A stretch of 64,000 nt of DNA from Streptomyces sp. HD (GCF_028369295.1 NZ_JAQMYP010000018.1:1-64000); one strand, 5' to 3'. Numbered from the stretch's first letter, positions 51,093 to 60,580 are shown. Notes: generated by a model not told the origin, from the letters alone. A program made the numbers and translations.

Positions 51093-53186
51093 TCAGCGGG
51101 GCAACGCCCGTGCCAGGAGTACGGCCACGTCGTCGTCCGCCACTTCGGGCATGACGTGGGCCAGCAGGTCGTCGCAGACCTTCTCCAGCGGGCGCCCGGG
51201 GTGCCGTAGCGCCTGTGCCAGACGGCGCATTCCGTCGTCCAGGTCGGTGCCGCGGGTCTCGATCAGACCATCGGTGTAGACGACCAGGAGACTGTGGGGG
51301 GCCAGGACCGTCTGCTGCAGTTCGCAGTCCTGCCTGCCCACGCCCAGGGGCGGGCCCGCGGGTCCGTCCAGGAAGGCGACGTTTCCCCGTTCGTCGGCGA
51401 TCACGGGAGGCGGGTGGCCGGCTCTGGCGATCAGGCAGTCGCCGGTGACCGGATAGTGAACCGCGTAGAGGCAGGTGGCCATCTCGTTGTCGCCCAGGTC
51501 CGCCACGGCGGCGTCCAGGTAGCGCAGCAGCTGGTCGGGCGGGGTGTCCCGGCGTGCCAGGGTCCGTACGGCGGTGCGCAGCTGTCCCATGACCGCCGCG
51601 GCGTGGATGCCGTGCCCCATCACGTCCCCGATCACCAGTCCGGTCCGGCCGCCCGGGAGGGCGATCGCGTCGAACCAGTCGCAGCCGACCTCGTGATCAC
51701 CGGCCGGCAGATAGCGCCCGGTGAGTTCCAGTCCGTGGACGCTGGGCAGGGAGGGGTTCATCAGACTGCGCTGGAGGGTGAGCGCCGCGTCCCGTTCCCG
51801 GCCGTACATGCGCGCGTTGTCGATGTTCAGCGCCGCGCGCGCGACCAGCTCGTCGATCAGCAGGGTGTCCTGGTCGTCGAACGGTTCGCGGCCGCGGGTG
51901 CGGGTGACCACCACCGCGCCGAGCACGGTGCCCCGGGCCACCAGCGGGACCAGACGCGCGGCGCCCACGTGGGCGTACAGATACTCGCGCAGTTGTTCGG
52001 CGTCGGGGCCGGGGATCAGCGGACCGATGTCGCTCAGGTAGAGGTTCATGGGACGCCCGGCGCTGATGACCTGTTCGTACACCGAGCCGGGCGGCACCTG
52101 CATGGTCATGCCGACCGTGAGGTGGTCGGCGGGCGCGGCCGGATCGGTGAAGGCCGCCGCGGCCCGGCGGGCCACGCCGTGGGCGGACGCGGCGGTCTCG
52201 TCCGGGGCCATGGTCTCCTCCAGCAACTGGACGTCGGCGGAGTCGGCCAGCCGGGGCACCAGTACGCGGACCACCTCCTGCGCGGTCTGCGTCAGATCCA
52301 GCGTGGAGCCCATCTGCGTCCCCGCCTCCGCCAGCAGTGCGAGCCGCCGCCGTGCCCGCTCCGCCTCCAGATGGGCGCGCTGCCCCTCCGTGATGTCGAT
52401 CAGCGAAGCGATCACGCCCACCCGTTGGTCGGCCCCGCCGAGCAAGGGGGCGTAGGAGCAGGACCACGTCCGCTGCCGTTCCGGGTCCGTCGTTGCGGAG
52501 GTGTGGCGGAAGTCCACCACTGCCTCGCCCTGGTCGAGGACCTGCCGCATCACCGACTCCAGAGCACCGGCGCCGGGGGCGACCTCGGTCACGCTTCTGC
52601 CGACGTGCTCCGCCACCGGCACGCCGTCCATCCGGGCCAGCGCCTCGTTGACCCGAAGGAAGCGCAGGTCGGGGCCGAGCATGGCAAGGCCGATCGGCGA
52701 CTGGGTGAAGAGTCCCTCCAGCGCGGCCAGCGCATCCCGCATCCGCTCCACGGCGGACGTCTCCGCCGCGATGGCCAGTACGCCTGTACGCCCCTGCACA
52801 TCCGCGATGGGGCAGTGCCACATCTCCATCTCGACCACGGTCCCGTCGCGATGCCGGACCGGTAGCCGTGCGACCACCGCCGCCCCCGTCCGCACCGTCC
52901 GTGCCAGACGGTCGGCCAGCCCCAGGTTCTCCTCGGGTACGAGTACGCGACTGGCGTCCTGACCCACGACCTGCTCCGGCGTGTGACCCAGGAGGTCCTG
53001 CGCGGCCAGCGACCACTGGACCAGGCGCCCGTCGGCGTCGACGACCCAGAGCGCCAGCGGGAGCAGGTCCTGGAACACCCCCGCATGTCCCGCCACGCCC
53101 GCAGGCCCGACCGCGGGCCCACGCCGGTCCGGCGTTTCGCCGATCGCGTCGTGGGCACGTGCACCGCGGTGACTCGCGCTGGTCAT
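51093..53186 (-). CDS. PAS-PAS-GAF-SpoIIE (PP2C) phosphatase
   Basis: 697 residues. PAS domains at about 35-150 (LLPLALWVVDADGRLVQWSL) and 155-280 (LFTQSPIGLAMLGPDLRFLR), GAF at about 290-460, and a PP2C domain from about 480 (EVGCDWFDAIALPGGRTGLV, IGDVMGHGIHAAAVMGQLRT, VVYTDGLIETRGTDLDDGMR, PEVADDDVAVLLARAL). It shares the layout of the following gene but ends after the phosphatase, lacking the HATPase domain. The two probably arose by duplication and may have different partners. 170 bp separate them. Confidence 0.9.
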   Translation of the reverse strand: MTSASHRGARAHDAIGETPDRRGPAVGPAGVAGHAGVFQDLLPLALWVVDADGRLVQWSLAAQDLLGHTPEQVVGQDASRVLVPEENLGLADRLARTVRTGAAVVARLPVRHRDGTVVEMEMWHCPIADVQGRTGVLAIAAETSAVERMRDALAALEGLFTQSPIGLAMLGPDLRFLRVNEALARMDGVPVAEHVGRSVTEVAPGAGALESVMRQVLDQGEAVVDFRHTSATTDPERQRTWSCSYAPLLGGADQRVGVIASLIDITEGQRAHLEAERARRRLALLAEAGTQMGSTLDLTQTAQEVVRVLVPRLADSADVQLLEETMAPDETAASAHGVARRAAAAFTDPAAPADHLTVGMTMQVPPGSVYEQVISAGRPMNLYLSDIGPLIPGPDAEQLREYLYAHVGAARLVPLVARGTVLGAVVVTRTRGREPFDDQDTLLIDELVARAALNIDNARMYGRERDAALTLQRSLMNPSLPSVHGLELTGRYLPAGDHEVGCDWFDAIALPGGRTGLVIGDVMGHGIHAAAVMGQLRTAVRTLARRDTPPDQLLRYLDAAVADLGDNEMATCLYAVHYPVTGDCLIARAGHPPPVIADERGNVAFLDGPAGPPLGVGRQDCELQQTVLAPHSLLVVYTDGLIETRGTDLDDGMRRLAQALRHPGRPLEKVCDDLLAHVMPEVADDDVAVLLARALPR

Positions 53187-53423
53187 CAGGGCACCTCGCT
53201 CACATGACCCTTGACCACAGGAGGCTCAAGGACAGCCTAGGCCCGGCCGGCCCCGAACGAGCGTGTGATCGATCATCGATAAGTGGCCGGGCTCACATGG
53301 CGTGACCCGAGTGTCGCCGACACCATGGGTGCTGCAGAGCCTGTGAACAAACCCCCGCCTGCGGGCGGACGACGGGGGTATGTCCACAGGCTCTCAGTCA
53401 CCGGCAGGCTGAAGGGATCCAGA

Positions 53424-56400
53424 ATGTTCCGCAAGGTGCTGGTCGCCAACCGCGGTGAGATCGCGATTCGCGCGTTCCGCGCAGGCTACGAACTGGGCGC
53501 GCGCACCGTCGCCGTCTTCCCGCACGAGGACCGCAACTCCCTGCACCGGCTGAAGGCCGACGAGGCCTACGAGATCGGTCAACCGGGACATCCGGTGCGG
53601 GCGTATCTCTCGGTGGAGGAGATCGTCCGTGCGGCGCGCCGCGCGGGGGCGGACGCCGTCTACCCGGGTTACGGCTTCCTGTCCGAGAACCCCGATCTGG
53701 CCCGCGCCTGCGAGGAGGCGGGCATCACGTTCGTCGGACCGAGCGCGGAGATCCTGGAGCTGACCGGGAACAAGGCCCGCGCGGTGGCCGCCGCACGGGA
53801 GGCCGGCGTGCCGGTGCTGGGATCCTCGGCGCCGTCCAACGACGTGGACGAGCTCGTCCGTGCCGCCGAGGACATCGGTTTCCCGGTGTTCGTCAAGGCC
53901 GTCGCGGGCGGTGGCGGGCGCGGTATGCGCCGGGTCGAGGAGCCCGCCCAGCTGCGGGAGTCCATCGAGGCGGCGTCCCGTGAGGCGGCGTCCGCGTTCG
54001 GCGACCCGACCGTCTTCCTGGAGAAGGCCGTCGTCGAGCCCCGCCACATCGAGGTGCAGATCCTCGCCGACGGGCAGGGCAACGTCATCCACCTCTTCGA
54101 GCGGGACTGCTCGGTGCAGCGCCGCCATCAGAAGGTGATCGAGCTGGCGCCCGCGCCGAACCTCGCCCCGGAGCTGCGCGACCGGATCTGCGCCGACGCG
54201 GTGCGCTTCGCCCGGCAGATCGGCTACCGCAACGCCGGCACCGTCGAGTTCCTCCTCGACCGCGAAGGCAACCACGTCTTCATCGAGATGAATCCGCGCA
54301 TCCAGGTCGAGCACACCGTGACCGAGGAGGTCACCGACGTCGACCTGGTGCAGTCGCAGCTGCGCATCGCCGCCGGCGAGACGCTGACCGACCTCGGCCT
54401 CGCCCAGGAGACCGTCACCCTGCGCGGCGCCGCCCTCCAGTGCCGTATCACCACCGAGGACCCGGCCAACGGCTTCCGCCCGGACACCGGCCGCATCAGC
54501 GCCTACCGCTCGCCGGGCGGCTCCGGCATCCGGCTCGACGGCGGAACCACCCACGCCGGTACGGAGATCAGCGCCCACTTCGACTCGATGCTGGTGAAAC
54601 TGACCTGCCGGGGCCGGGACTTCACCACCGCGGTCGGGCGTGCCCGGCGTGCCGTGGCCGAGTTCCGCATCCGCGGCGTGGCCACCAACATCCCCTTCCT
54701 GCAGGCGGTCCTCGACGACCCCGACTTCCAGGCCGGCCGGGTCACCACGTCGTTCATCGAGCAGCGCCCGCATCTGCTCACCGCCCGCCACTCCGCCGAC
54801 CGCGGCACGAAGCTGCTCACCTACCTGGCCGACGTCACCGTCAACAAGCCGCACGGTGAACGGCCCGACCTGCTCGACCCGCTGACCAAGGTGCCCGCGC
54901 TGCCGGTCGGCGAGCCCCCCGCCGGGTCCCGGCAGCGGCTCGCCGAACTCGGTCCCGAGGGCTTCGCCGGCTGGCTGCGTGCCTCCCCGACCATCGGCGT
55001 CACCGACACCACGTTCCGCGACGCCCACCAGTCGCTGCTCGCCACCCGGGTGCGCACCAAGGACATGCTCGCCGTCGCCCCGGTGGTGGCCCGCACCCTG
55101 CCCCAGCTGCTGTCCCTGGAGTGCTGGGGCGGCGCGACCTACGACGTCGCCCTGCGCTTCCTCGCCGAGGACCCGTGGGAGCGGCTGGCCGCCCTGCGGG
55201 AAGCCGCGCCGAACATCTGCCTGCAGATGCTGCTGCGCGGCCGCAACACCGTGGGTTACACGCCGTATCCCACCGAGGTGACCGACGCCTTCGTGCAGGA
55301 GGCCGCCGCCACCGGCATCGACATCTTCCGCATCTTCGACGCCCTGAACGACGTCGACCAGATGCGGCCCGCGATCGAGGCCGTACGGGAGACCGGCACG
55401 GCCGTCGCGGAGGTGGCCCTGTGCTACACCTCCGACCTGTCGGATCCGTCGGAGCGGCTGTACACGCTGGACTACTACCTGCGGCTCGCCGAGCAGATCG
55501 TGGACGCGGGCGCCCATGTGCTGGCCGTCAAGGACATGGCCGGTCTGCTGCGGGCACCGGCCGCGTCGAGGCTGGTGTCGGCGCTGCGCCGGGAGTTCGA
55601 CCTGCCGGTGCACATCCACACCCACGACACGGCGGGCGGCCAGCTCGCCACCTACCTGGCCGCCATCCAGGCCGGGGCGGACGCGGTGGACGGGGCGGTG
55701 GCCTCCATGGCGGGCACCACCTCACAGCCGTCGCTGTCCGCGATCGTGGCCGCGACCGACCACTCCGAGCGGCCCACCGGCCTCGACCTCCAGGCCGTCG
55801 GCGACCTGGAGCCGTACTGGGAGAGCGTCCGCAAGGTCTACGCCCCCTTCGAGGCGGGCCTGGCCTCGCCGACCGGCCGCGTCTACCACCACGAGATCCC
55901 GGGCGGGCAGCTCTCCAACCTGCGCACCCAGGCGATCGCGCTGGGCCTGGGCGACCGCTTCGAGGAGATCGAGGCGATGTACGCCGCCGCCGACCGGATG
56001 CTGGGCCGTCTGGTGAAGGTCACCCCGTCGTCCAAGGTGGTCGGCGACCTGGCACTGCACCTGGTGGGCGCCGGTGTGTCCCCGGAGGACTTCGAGGGGG
56101 AGCCGGACCGGTTCGACATCCCCGACTCCGTCATCGGCTTCCTGCGCGGCGAACTGGGCACCCCGCCCGGCGGCTGGCCCGAGCCGTTCCGCAGCAAGGC
56201 GCTGCAGGGCCGCGCCGAGGCCAAGCCGGTGCAGGAACTCGCCGCCGACGACCGTGAGGGGCTGGCCAAGGACCGGCGGGCGACGCTCAACCGGCTGCTG
56301 TTCCCGGCGCCGACACGCGAGTTCGACACGCACCGGGACACCTACGGCGACACCAGCGTGCTGGACAGCAAGGACTTCTTCTACGGGCTGCGTCCGGGCA

Positions 56401-56798
56401 AGGAGTACGCCGTCGACCTCGAACGCGGTGTGCGGCTGCTGATCGAGTTGCAGGCGATCGGCGACGCGGACGAGCGCGGTATGCGCACCGTGATGTCGTC
56501 CCTGAACGGCCAGTTGCGGCCGATCCAGGTCCGCGACCGTGCGGCCGCCTCGGACGTCCCGGTGACGGAGAAGGCCGACCGGGCCAACCCCGGCCAGGTC
56601 GCGGCACCGTTCGCTGGTGTGGTGACCCTCACGGTCGCCGAGGGGGACGAGGTGGAGGCCGGTGCCACGGTGGCCACCATCGAGGCGATGAAGATGGAGG
56701 CCTCGATCACCGCCGCGAAGTCCGGCCGGGTGGCCAGGCTGGCCATCAACCGCATCCAGCAGGTCGAGGGCGGGGACCTGCTCGTGGAACTCGCCTGA
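53424..56798 (+). CDS. pyc: Pyruvate carboxylase
   Basis: 1124 residues, the full-length single-chain form. Residues about 1-450 are biotin carboxylase (VLVANRGEIAIRAFRAGYEL, FVKAVAGGGGRGMRRVEEPA, VFIEMNPRIQVEHTVTEEVT). Residues about 530-800 are the carboxyltransferase (VTDTTFRDAHQSLLATRVRT, LECWGGATYDVALRFLAEDP, HIHTHDTAGGQLATYLAAIQ with the metal His pair). The C-terminal biotinyl domain has IEAMKMEASITAAKSG with the biotin Lys at residue 1090. The enzyme replenishes oxaloacetate from pyruvate, CO2 and ATP. I choose the ATG at 53424 (GAAGGGATCCAGA upstream); in-frame extensions upstream lack family sequence. A strong terminator follows. Confidence 0.97.
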   Translation: MFRKVLVANRGEIAIRAFRAGYELGARTVAVFPHEDRNSLHRLKADEAYEIGQPGHPVRAYLSVEEIVRAARRAGADAVYPGYGFLSENPDLARACEEAGITFVGPSAEILELTGNKARAVAAAREAGVPVLGSSAPSNDVDELVRAAEDIGFPVFVKAVAGGGGRGMRRVEEPAQLRESIEAASREAASAFGDPTVFLEKAVVEPRHIEVQILADGQGNVIHLFERDCSVQRRHQKVIELAPAPNLAPELRDRICADAVRFARQIGYRNAGTVEFLLDREGNHVFIEMNPRIQVEHTVTEEVTDVDLVQSQLRIAAGETLTDLGLAQETVTLRGAALQCRITTEDPANGFRPDTGRISAYRSPGGSGIRLDGGTTHAGTEISAHFDSMLVKLTCRGRDFTTAVGRARRAVAEFRIRGVATNIPFLQAVLDDPDFQAGRVTTSFIEQRPHLLTARHSADRGTKLLTYLADVTVNKPHGERPDLLDPLTKVPALPVGEPPAGSRQRLAELGPEGFAGWLRASPTIGVTDTTFRDAHQSLLATRVRTKDMLAVAPVVARTLPQLLSLECWGGATYDVALRFLAEDPWERLAALREAAPNICLQMLLRGRNTVGYTPYPTEVTDAFVQEAAATGIDIFRIFDALNDVDQMRPAIEAVRETGTAVAEVALCYTSDLSDPSERLYTLDYYLRLAEQIVDAGAHVLAVKDMAGLLRAPAASRLVSALRREFDLPVHIHTHDTAGGQLATYLAAIQAGADAVDGAVASMAGTTSQPSLSAIVAATDHSERPTGLDLQAVGDLEPYWESVRKVYAPFEAGLASPTGRVYHHEIPGGQLSNLRTQAIALGLGDRFEEIEAMYAAADRMLGRLVKVTPSSKVVGDLALHLVGAGVSPEDFEGEPDRFDIPDSVIGFLRGELGTPPGGWPEPFRSKALQGRAEAKPVQELAADDREGLAKDRRATLNRLLFPAPTREFDTHRDTYGDTSVLDSKDFFYGLRPGKEYAVDLERGVRLLIELQAIGDADERGMRTVMSSLNGQLRPIQVRDRAAASDVPVTEKADRANPGQVAAPFAGVVTLTVAEGDEVEAGATVATIEAMKMEASITAAKSGRVARLAINRIQQVEGGDLLVELA

Positions 56799-56834
56799 GC
56801 CGCATCCTGGGAGACACGGTGGTGAACGCCGTCG

Positions 56835-56870
56835 AGCCCCGCGCAGAGGGAGGCTTCTGCGCGGGGCTTT
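56835..56870 (+). terminator. Intrinsic terminator after pyc
   Basis: Perfect 13-bp stem AGCCCCGCGCAGA/TCTGCGCGGGGCT (56835-56847, 56856-56868), 8-nt loop, followed by TT. It is placed 36 bp past the pyc stop. Confidence 0.85.
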
Positions 56871-57247
56871 CGGCGGGCCGTCCGGCTGGCCCGCCGGTCC
56901 GGTGCCAGGCGCGATCCACCCGCGCCTGAGGGGGTGAGGATCGGCAGGAGGCTAGGCATGCGGCGCACACGCCGTCTGCACCGCGAGGAGTGTTTCGGGC
57001 ACCGATCGGCCGAATGTGTTCGCGATGTGATGGCGGCGTGGCGAGAATGTGAAAGCGCTGTCGGGGTGCATATGCACACGGCATCACAGGGGGAGTGAAT
57101 CCCGCAGCGACGACGGAACTGTCCTCCGCCCCGAGCAGCCGTATGCCGATATTGGCGTGATCCGGGTGCGCCGCGAGCCACGGGGCGTCCCGTGACGCGA
57201 ATGTTCTCGGGCATTCGTCGATTTCCGGCCTGCGCGACACTGACCCC
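56871..57247. other. Intergenic region without a supported gene
   Basis: Third-position GC in every long frame here is clearly lower than in neighbouring genes, and no ribosome site plus start is convincing. It presumably holds the promoter of the nucleotidyltransferase gene. No repeat or RNA structure was recognised. Confidence 0.5.
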
Positions 57248-58036
57248 ATGACCCGGACGCTCACCGGCCCCCACTCCGTCCCCGCCGAGCTGCGCCCCTA
57301 CCTGGACGAGCTCGTCCGTCGCACCCGTACCGTCTGCGGATCCCACCTGGTGAGCGTCGTCGCGGTCGGCTCCGTCGCGCTCGGCGACTACCGGCACGGG
57401 CGCAGCGACACCGACGTGACGGTCGTCGTGGACGCGTCCCTTCCCGAGCGGGCGTTGCCCGACCTGGCCGCCGCGCTGGCCCATCCCGCGCTGCCCTGCC
57501 CCGCGGCCGGACTGGAACTGGTGGTCTACGACGAGGACTTCGCGGCCCGGCCGGCCGACGGAGCCGGATACCTGCTGGACCTCAACAGCGGACCGCTGCT
57601 GCCCGAACGGGTCAGCCTCGACCCGGCCGAGTCCCCGGCCTTCTGGTACGTCATCGACCGCTCCGTCGCCCATCAGGCCGGGCGCGCGCTGTACGGCAGA
57701 CCGGCCCGGGAGACGATCGCCGAACCCGCCCGCGCCGATGTGCTCACCGCGATCCGCGCCTCGGTCCGCGAGCACAGCACCGGCGAGGGGCATCTCGCCG
57801 ACAACCGCGTGCTCAACGGCTGCCGCTCCGTGCAGTACTGCCGCACCGGCCACTGGACGGCCAAGCGCCGGGCGGCGCAGTCGGTCGCGGCGTCCGAGGA
57901 ACGCTTCCGGCCACTTCTGGAGGCAGCCCTGCGCAGTTACGAACGCCCGTCGCGCACCGCCGCGACCGCCCTGCCCGTCGACGAGGTACGGGCCTTCCTG
58001 GCCTGGGTGGCCGAACACGTGGCCGCATCCCTCTGA
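57248..58036 (+). CDS. Nucleotidyltransferase, aminoglycoside ANT(3'')-like
   Basis: 262 residues. VVAVGSVALGDYRHGRSDTD followed by VTVVVDAS is the GS-x(n)-D-x-D active site of the polymerase-beta-like nucleotidyltransferases (residues about 38-60). The C-terminal helical half (VLNGCRSVQYCRTGHWTAKR, then SEERFRPLLEAALRSY) matches the AadA/DUF4111-type domain that binds aminoglycoside in streptomycin/spectinomycin adenylyltransferases. The residue set that defines AadA specificity could not be checked, so a role in resistance is possible but unproven. It stands alone with its own promoter region. Confidence 0.82.
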   Translation: MTRTLTGPHSVPAELRPYLDELVRRTRTVCGSHLVSVVAVGSVALGDYRHGRSDTDVTVVVDASLPERALPDLAAALAHPALPCPAAGLELVVYDEDFAARPADGAGYLLDLNSGPLLPERVSLDPAESPAFWYVIDRSVAHQAGRALYGRPARETIAEPARADVLTAIRASVREHSTGEGHLADNRVLNGCRSVQYCRTGHWTAKRRAAQSVAASEERFRPLLEAALRSYERPSRTAATALPVDEVRAFLAWVAEHVAASL

Positions 58037-58094
58037 ACAGCCGTCACATCGGCCTGCGATGCTGTCGGTTGCAGCATCCATCGAGGAGGCGCCC

Positions 58095-58880
58095 ATGCCC
58101 GAACCGTCCGTCCTTGCCGCGCTGGTCTCCGCTCTGCGTGGCGGCTCGATCGAAGTCGTCGACCTCACCTCGCCCCTGTCGTCGTCGACACCGGTGATCC
58201 AACTGCCGTCCCAGTTCGGGCAGACGGCTGTCTTCGAGCTGGAGGAGATCAGCCGGTACGACGACCGGGGACCGGCCTGGTACTGGAACAACTTCCGCAG
58301 CGGCGAGCACACCGGTACCCACTTCGACGCCCCCAACCACTGGGTCACCGGCAAGGACCTCACCGACGTGGCCTCGGTCCCGGCAGGTCGGCTGATCGCC
58401 CCCGCGGCCGTGCTGGACTTCACCGCCGAGGTCGCCAAGAACCCCGACTTCCTGGTCGAGATCGGTCATGTGCGGGCATGGGAGGCCGAGCACGGCCCGC
58501 TGCCCGAGGGCGGCTGGCTGCTGCTGCGCACCGGCTGGGACGCCCGCTCGCACTCCCAGGAGGCGTTCCTCAACGCCGACGAGAACGGCCCGCACACGCC
58601 CGGCCTGTCGGCGGAGTGCGCCCGCTGGGTCGCCGAGGAGGCCCCGGTCATCGGCCTCGGCGTCGAGACGGTGGGCACGGACGCCGGGGGCGCCCACTCC
58701 TTCGACCCCGCCTATCCCTGTCACTCCTACCTCATGGGCAGCGACAAGTACGGGCTCACCCAGCTGCAGAACCTCGCCGCACTGCCCCCGACCGGCTCCG
58801 TCGTCATCGCGGGACCGCTGCCCATCGTCACCGGCTCCGGTGCTCCCGCGCGCGTGCTCGCACTGGTGGAGCGCCGATGA
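58095..58880 (+). CDS. Cyclase-family protein (kynurenine formamidase-like metal hydrolase)
   Basis: 261 residues of the cyclase/KynB-like fold. The metal site SGEHTGTHFDAPNHWVTG (H-x-G-T-H-x-D-x-P-x-H) is intact near residues 74-91, and VIGLGVETVGTDAGGAHSFD supplies the second acidic region. DLTSPLSSSTPVIQLPSQFG is the typical N-terminus. Members hydrolyse N-formylkynurenine, isatin or other cyclic amides. The ATG at 58095 follows GAGGAGGCGCCC. It overlaps the start of a thiamine-diphosphate enzyme gene (ATGA), so the two act in one pathway, probably not tryptophan degradation as no other kyn gene is present. Confidence 0.88.
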   Translation: MPEPSVLAALVSALRGGSIEVVDLTSPLSSSTPVIQLPSQFGQTAVFELEEISRYDDRGPAWYWNNFRSGEHTGTHFDAPNHWVTGKDLTDVASVPAGRLIAPAAVLDFTAEVAKNPDFLVEIGHVRAWEAEHGPLPEGGWLLLRTGWDARSHSQEAFLNADENGPHTPGLSAECARWVAEEAPVIGLGVETVGTDAGGAHSFDPAYPCHSYLMGSDKYGLTQLQNLAALPPTGSVVIAGPLPIVTGSGAPARVLALVERR

Positions 58881-60517
58881 AGGTCGCGGAAGCGGTCGGC
58901 CGGGCGCTGTGCGCGGCCGGGATCGGCCAGGTCTTCGGAGTCGTCGGATCGGGCAACTTCCACGTCACGAACGCCATGGTCGCGGCCGGCGCGCGGTTCG
59001 TCGCCGCACGCCACGAGGGCGGCGCGGCGACCATGGCCGATGCCTACGCCCGCACCAGCGGCGAGGTCGCCGCTGTCAGCGTGCACCAGGGGCCCGGTCT
59101 GACGAACGCGATGACCGGGATCGCGGAGGCGGCGAAGAGCCGTACGCCACTCGTCGTGCTCGCGGCCGAGGTGACCGAGCCCAGGTCCAACTTCTACGTC
59201 GACCAAGAGACGCTGGCCCGTGCGGTGGGCGCGGTCACGGTGCGGGTCACCTCGGCCGATGAGGCGGTCGAGCAGGCTTGCACGGCGGTACGGCTGGCGG
59301 TGCGGGAGCGGCGTACCGTCCTGCTCAATCTCCCGCTGCCGGTGCAGGCGCTTGAGGTGCCCGACGGTGCAATGGCACAGGCCGCGCCCCCCGAGGCGCG
59401 GGCCGCGGTCGAGCCGGACCCGGTCGAGGTGACGGCTCTGGGCGCGCTCCTGGCGCAGTCCCGGCGGCCGGTCTTCGTGGCCGGACGCGGAGCACGCGAC
59501 ACCGGCAGCCGGGAGGCCCTGGAGGCGCTCGCCGAGCGCTGCGGCGCGCTGCTGGCGACCTCGGCCGTCGCCCGTGGGCTCTTCCACGGCAACCCCTGGT
59601 CCCTGGACATCTCCGGCGGTTTCGCCTCACCCCTGGCCTCCGAACTGATCCAGGGCGCCGACCTGATCGTCGGCTGGGGCTGCGCCCTCAACATGTGGAC
59701 CATGCGGCACGGCAGCCTCATCGGCGCCGACGCCGTCGTCGTACAGGTCGACGACGAGGCATCCGCGCTCGGCGCGCACCGGCCGGTCCACCTCGGTGTC
59801 ACCGGCGACGTCCGGCTCACCGCGCACCGGGTGTCCGAGGCCGCCGGTGAGCGGCGGCAGGGCTACCGGACCCCGGAGAACGGCGCGGCCATCGCGGCAC
59901 GCGCGCGTCTGCGGGACGTGCCGTACCAGGACATCGGCACCCGTGAGCGGATCGACCCGCGGACCTTGAGTATCGCGCTCGACGACATCCTGCCCGCGCA
60001 ACGGGTGGTCGGCGTGGACTCGGGGAACTTCATGGGCTACCCGAGCGCGTATCTGTCGGTGCCCGACGAGAAGGGCTTCTGCTTCACGCAGGCCTTCCAG
60101 TCGATCGGGCTCGGCCTGGCGACCACGATCGGGGCGGCGCTGGCCCGGCCGGACCGGCTGCCGGTGGCCGTGCTCGGGGACGGCGGCGCGCTGATGGGGG
60201 CCGCCGAGCTGGACACGGTGCGACGGCTCGGGCTGCCCATGGTGGTCGTCGTGTACGACGACGAGGCCTACGGTGCCGAGGTGCACCACTTCGGTCCCGA
60301 CGGGCATCCGCTGGACACCGTCCGCTTCCCGCCGACGGACATCGCGGCCGTGGGGCGGGGTTATGGCTTCGAGGCGGTGACCGTTCGGACGCGGGCCGAC
60401 CTGAAGGCCGTGGTGGACTGGGTCGCCGGCCCGCGATCGGCGCCGCTGCTCATCGATGCCAAGGTGGTCGCGGACCGTGGGTCCTGGTGGCTGGAGGAGG
60501 CGTTCCGCGGACACTGA
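58877..60517 (+). CDS. Thiamine-diphosphate-dependent enzyme (acetolactate synthase-like)
   Basis: 546 residues with the three-domain ThDP layout. The N-terminal Pyr domain has VFGVVGSGNFHVTNAMVAAG and ARHEGGAATMADAYARTSGE with the activating Glu. The middle domain has PVFVAGRGARDTGSREALEA. The C-terminal PP domain has VLGDGGALMGAAELDTVRRL, then VVVVYDDEAYGAEVHHFG, giving a GDG start but a diverged end of the usual GDG-x(n)-NN signature (DD in place of NN). Substrate is therefore uncertain: acetolactate synthase, benzoylformate decarboxylase-like or sulfoacetaldehyde-type chemistry are all possible. It is translationally coupled to the cyclase-family hydrolase upstream. Confidence 0.85.
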   Translation: MKVAEAVGRALCAAGIGQVFGVVGSGNFHVTNAMVAAGARFVAARHEGGAATMADAYARTSGEVAAVSVHQGPGLTNAMTGIAEAAKSRTPLVVLAAEVTEPRSNFYVDQETLARAVGAVTVRVTSADEAVEQACTAVRLAVRERRTVLLNLPLPVQALEVPDGAMAQAAPPEARAAVEPDPVEVTALGALLAQSRRPVFVAGRGARDTGSREALEALAERCGALLATSAVARGLFHGNPWSLDISGGFASPLASELIQGADLIVGWGCALNMWTMRHGSLIGADAVVVQVDDEASALGAHRPVHLGVTGDVRLTAHRVSEAAGERRQGYRTPENGAAIAARARLRDVPYQDIGTRERIDPRTLSIALDDILPAQRVVGVDSGNFMGYPSAYLSVPDEKGFCFTQAFQSIGLGLATTIGAALARPDRLPVAVLGDGGALMGAAELDTVRRLGLPMVVVVYDDEAYGAEVHHFGPDGHPLDTVRFPPTDIAAVGRGYGFEAVTVRTRADLKAVVDWVAGPRSAPLLIDAKVVADRGSWWLEEAFRGH

Positions 60518-60564
60518 CCGCCCGGCGGGCGACCGCCACCACGACACCGACCCGCCCGCCGCCC

Positions 60565-60580
60565 CCGCGCAACAGCGCGG
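60565..60580. terminator. Hairpin between convergent genes
   Basis: CCGCGC/GCGCGG with an AACA loop, inside a wider GC-rich imperfect stem between the ThDP enzyme gene and the convergent GAPDH gene. A plausible shared terminator. Confidence 0.4.

Noticed and set aside
48430..51279. A 949-codon open frame antisense to the first SpoIIE phosphatase
   Set aside because: Mirror frame of a fully conserved multidomain gene, with no start signals of its own.
53283..53423. 47-residue upstream extension of pyruvate carboxylase
   Set aside because: The in-frame sequence does not resemble the family, and the ATG at 53424 has a good ribosome site and starts the conserved MFRKVLVANRGEIAIR block.
56746..57264. 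Minus-strand open frame in the gap after pyc
   Set aside because: Third-position GC is well below that of real genes here, it overlaps the pyc terminator, and no family or ribosome site is seen.
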